This document shows positions 63,731 through 64,000 of a DNA stretch of 64,000 nt, piece after piece. Below the pieces are notes generated by a model that worked only from the letters and a program-made list of their open reading frames with translations, was not told the origin of the DNA and did no database searches. Each line of letters opens with the position of its first letter. The first letter of the stretch is position 1. A program made the translations under genes and the position numbers. This DNA is from Agarivorans sp. Alg241-V36 (GTDB lineage Bacteria; Pseudomonadota; Gammaproteobacteria; Enterobacterales; Celerinatantimonadaceae). Location of the stretch: NCBI RefSeq assembly GCF_900537085.1, contig NZ_UNRE01000007.1, positions 62,001 to 126,000 of the forward strand. The letters run 5' to 3'.

Positions 63731-64000
63731 TTAACTTTGAGGAAGTAAGTAAAAGTTTGGCTGCCAGCGCTCCATATGTATTTCCGGATGGGCTAATTCG
63801 GTAAAACCAAACTGCTGATAAAGGCCATGCGCATCTTGAGTGGCTAACTTAAAGCGGCGAATTCCCTGTAACTTGGGATGGGCCATAATGCGATGCATTA
63901 ATGCCTTAGCCAAACCCTTACCTTGGTGCTCTTCTAAAACAAAAATATCAGCTAAATAGGCAAAAGTGCTGTAATCGCTGATTACTCGAGCAAAACCAAC
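63731..64000 (-). CDS. GNAT family N-acetyltransferase, second of a duplicated pair (5' part outside window)
   Basis: Only 89 C-terminal residues lie in the window. The frame remains open to base 64000 as VGFARVISDYSTFAYLADIF, so the ATG near 63913 is internal and the gene enters from the right. It shares long identical stretches with the gene at 62941-63351, including the acetyl-CoA motif EEHQGKGLAKALM. Its C-terminal tail is ten residues longer than that of the left copy. Confidence 0.85.
   Translation of the reverse strand, partial: VGFARVISDYSTFAYLADIFVLEEHQGKGLAKALMHRIMAHPKLQGIRRFKLATQDAHGLYQQFGFTELAHPEIHMERWQPNFYLLPQS

Overview
This window is a contiguous piece of a gammaproteobacterial chromosome. 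Gene content and order (rsmD-ftsY-ftsE-ftsX, recC-recB-recD, ilvL-ilvGM-ilvD-ilvA, yecH, yhgN, yhhL, rlmF) point to a marine member of the Alteromonadales/Vibrionales side of the class. Agarivorans or a close relative is my best guess, but it is an inference from style and content, not from a search. Coding density is high, no rRNA or tRNA gene was seen, and most genes are housekeeping.

Layout. 1-5467: the end of an assimilatory nitrite reductase operon (nirB 3' part, nirD, a NarK-type transporter) followed by a fused PP2C phosphatase/Ser-Thr kinase with a C-terminal membrane anchor. 5759-7108: a MATE exporter. 7109-8865: a small accessory patch with a membrane-anchored orphan protein, an attC-like integron recombination site and a frameshifted zinc-ribbon gene; it sits where rpoH normally follows ftsX. 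8866-14340: ftsX, ftsE and ftsY (FtsY has 20 tandem copies of a six-residue repeat), divergent from rsmD, yhhL and a POTRA-less Omp85-type barrel. 14405-20089 (minus strand): yhgN, a trio of chemoreceptor, porin and small phosphate-binding-like protein, yecH, a short flagellin-like protein and a DUF2007/zinc-ribbon protein. 20101-21750: amtB behind a clear NtrC/sigma-54 control region. 21835-28233: ppx, a second chemoreceptor, a phytase-like exported protein and a diguanylate cyclase. 28360-32329: an M24 peptidase, a Nudix hydrolase, a PACE exporter facing an XRE regulator, and an orphan A/T-rich gene. 32434-41588: recC-recB-recD with overlapping genes. 41699-45780: an exported orphan, comM, a CBS protein, a maltose acetyltransferase-like enzyme and a DUF192 protein. 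46131-51721: branched-chain amino-acid operon with a leader peptide and attenuator. 51842-64000: exported orphan, RIO kinase, rlmF, several GNAT acetyltransferases, a secreted GH31 glycosidase divergent from a large lipoprotein, and an eight-haem cytochrome with TPRs.

Functional links. Nitrogen supply is represented twice (nitrite reduction with nitrate/nitrite transport, and NtrC-controlled ammonium uptake). Environmental sensing is represented by two chemoreceptors, one next to a porin and a binding protein, and by a diguanylate cyclase. The less ordinary parts are the attC-bearing patch, the phosphatase-kinase fusion, the receptor-porin-binding protein trio, the stand-alone short flagellin and the orphan gene beside the XRE/PACE pair. 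I did not find a convincing wholly new multi-gene system; the candidates are ranked in the findings.
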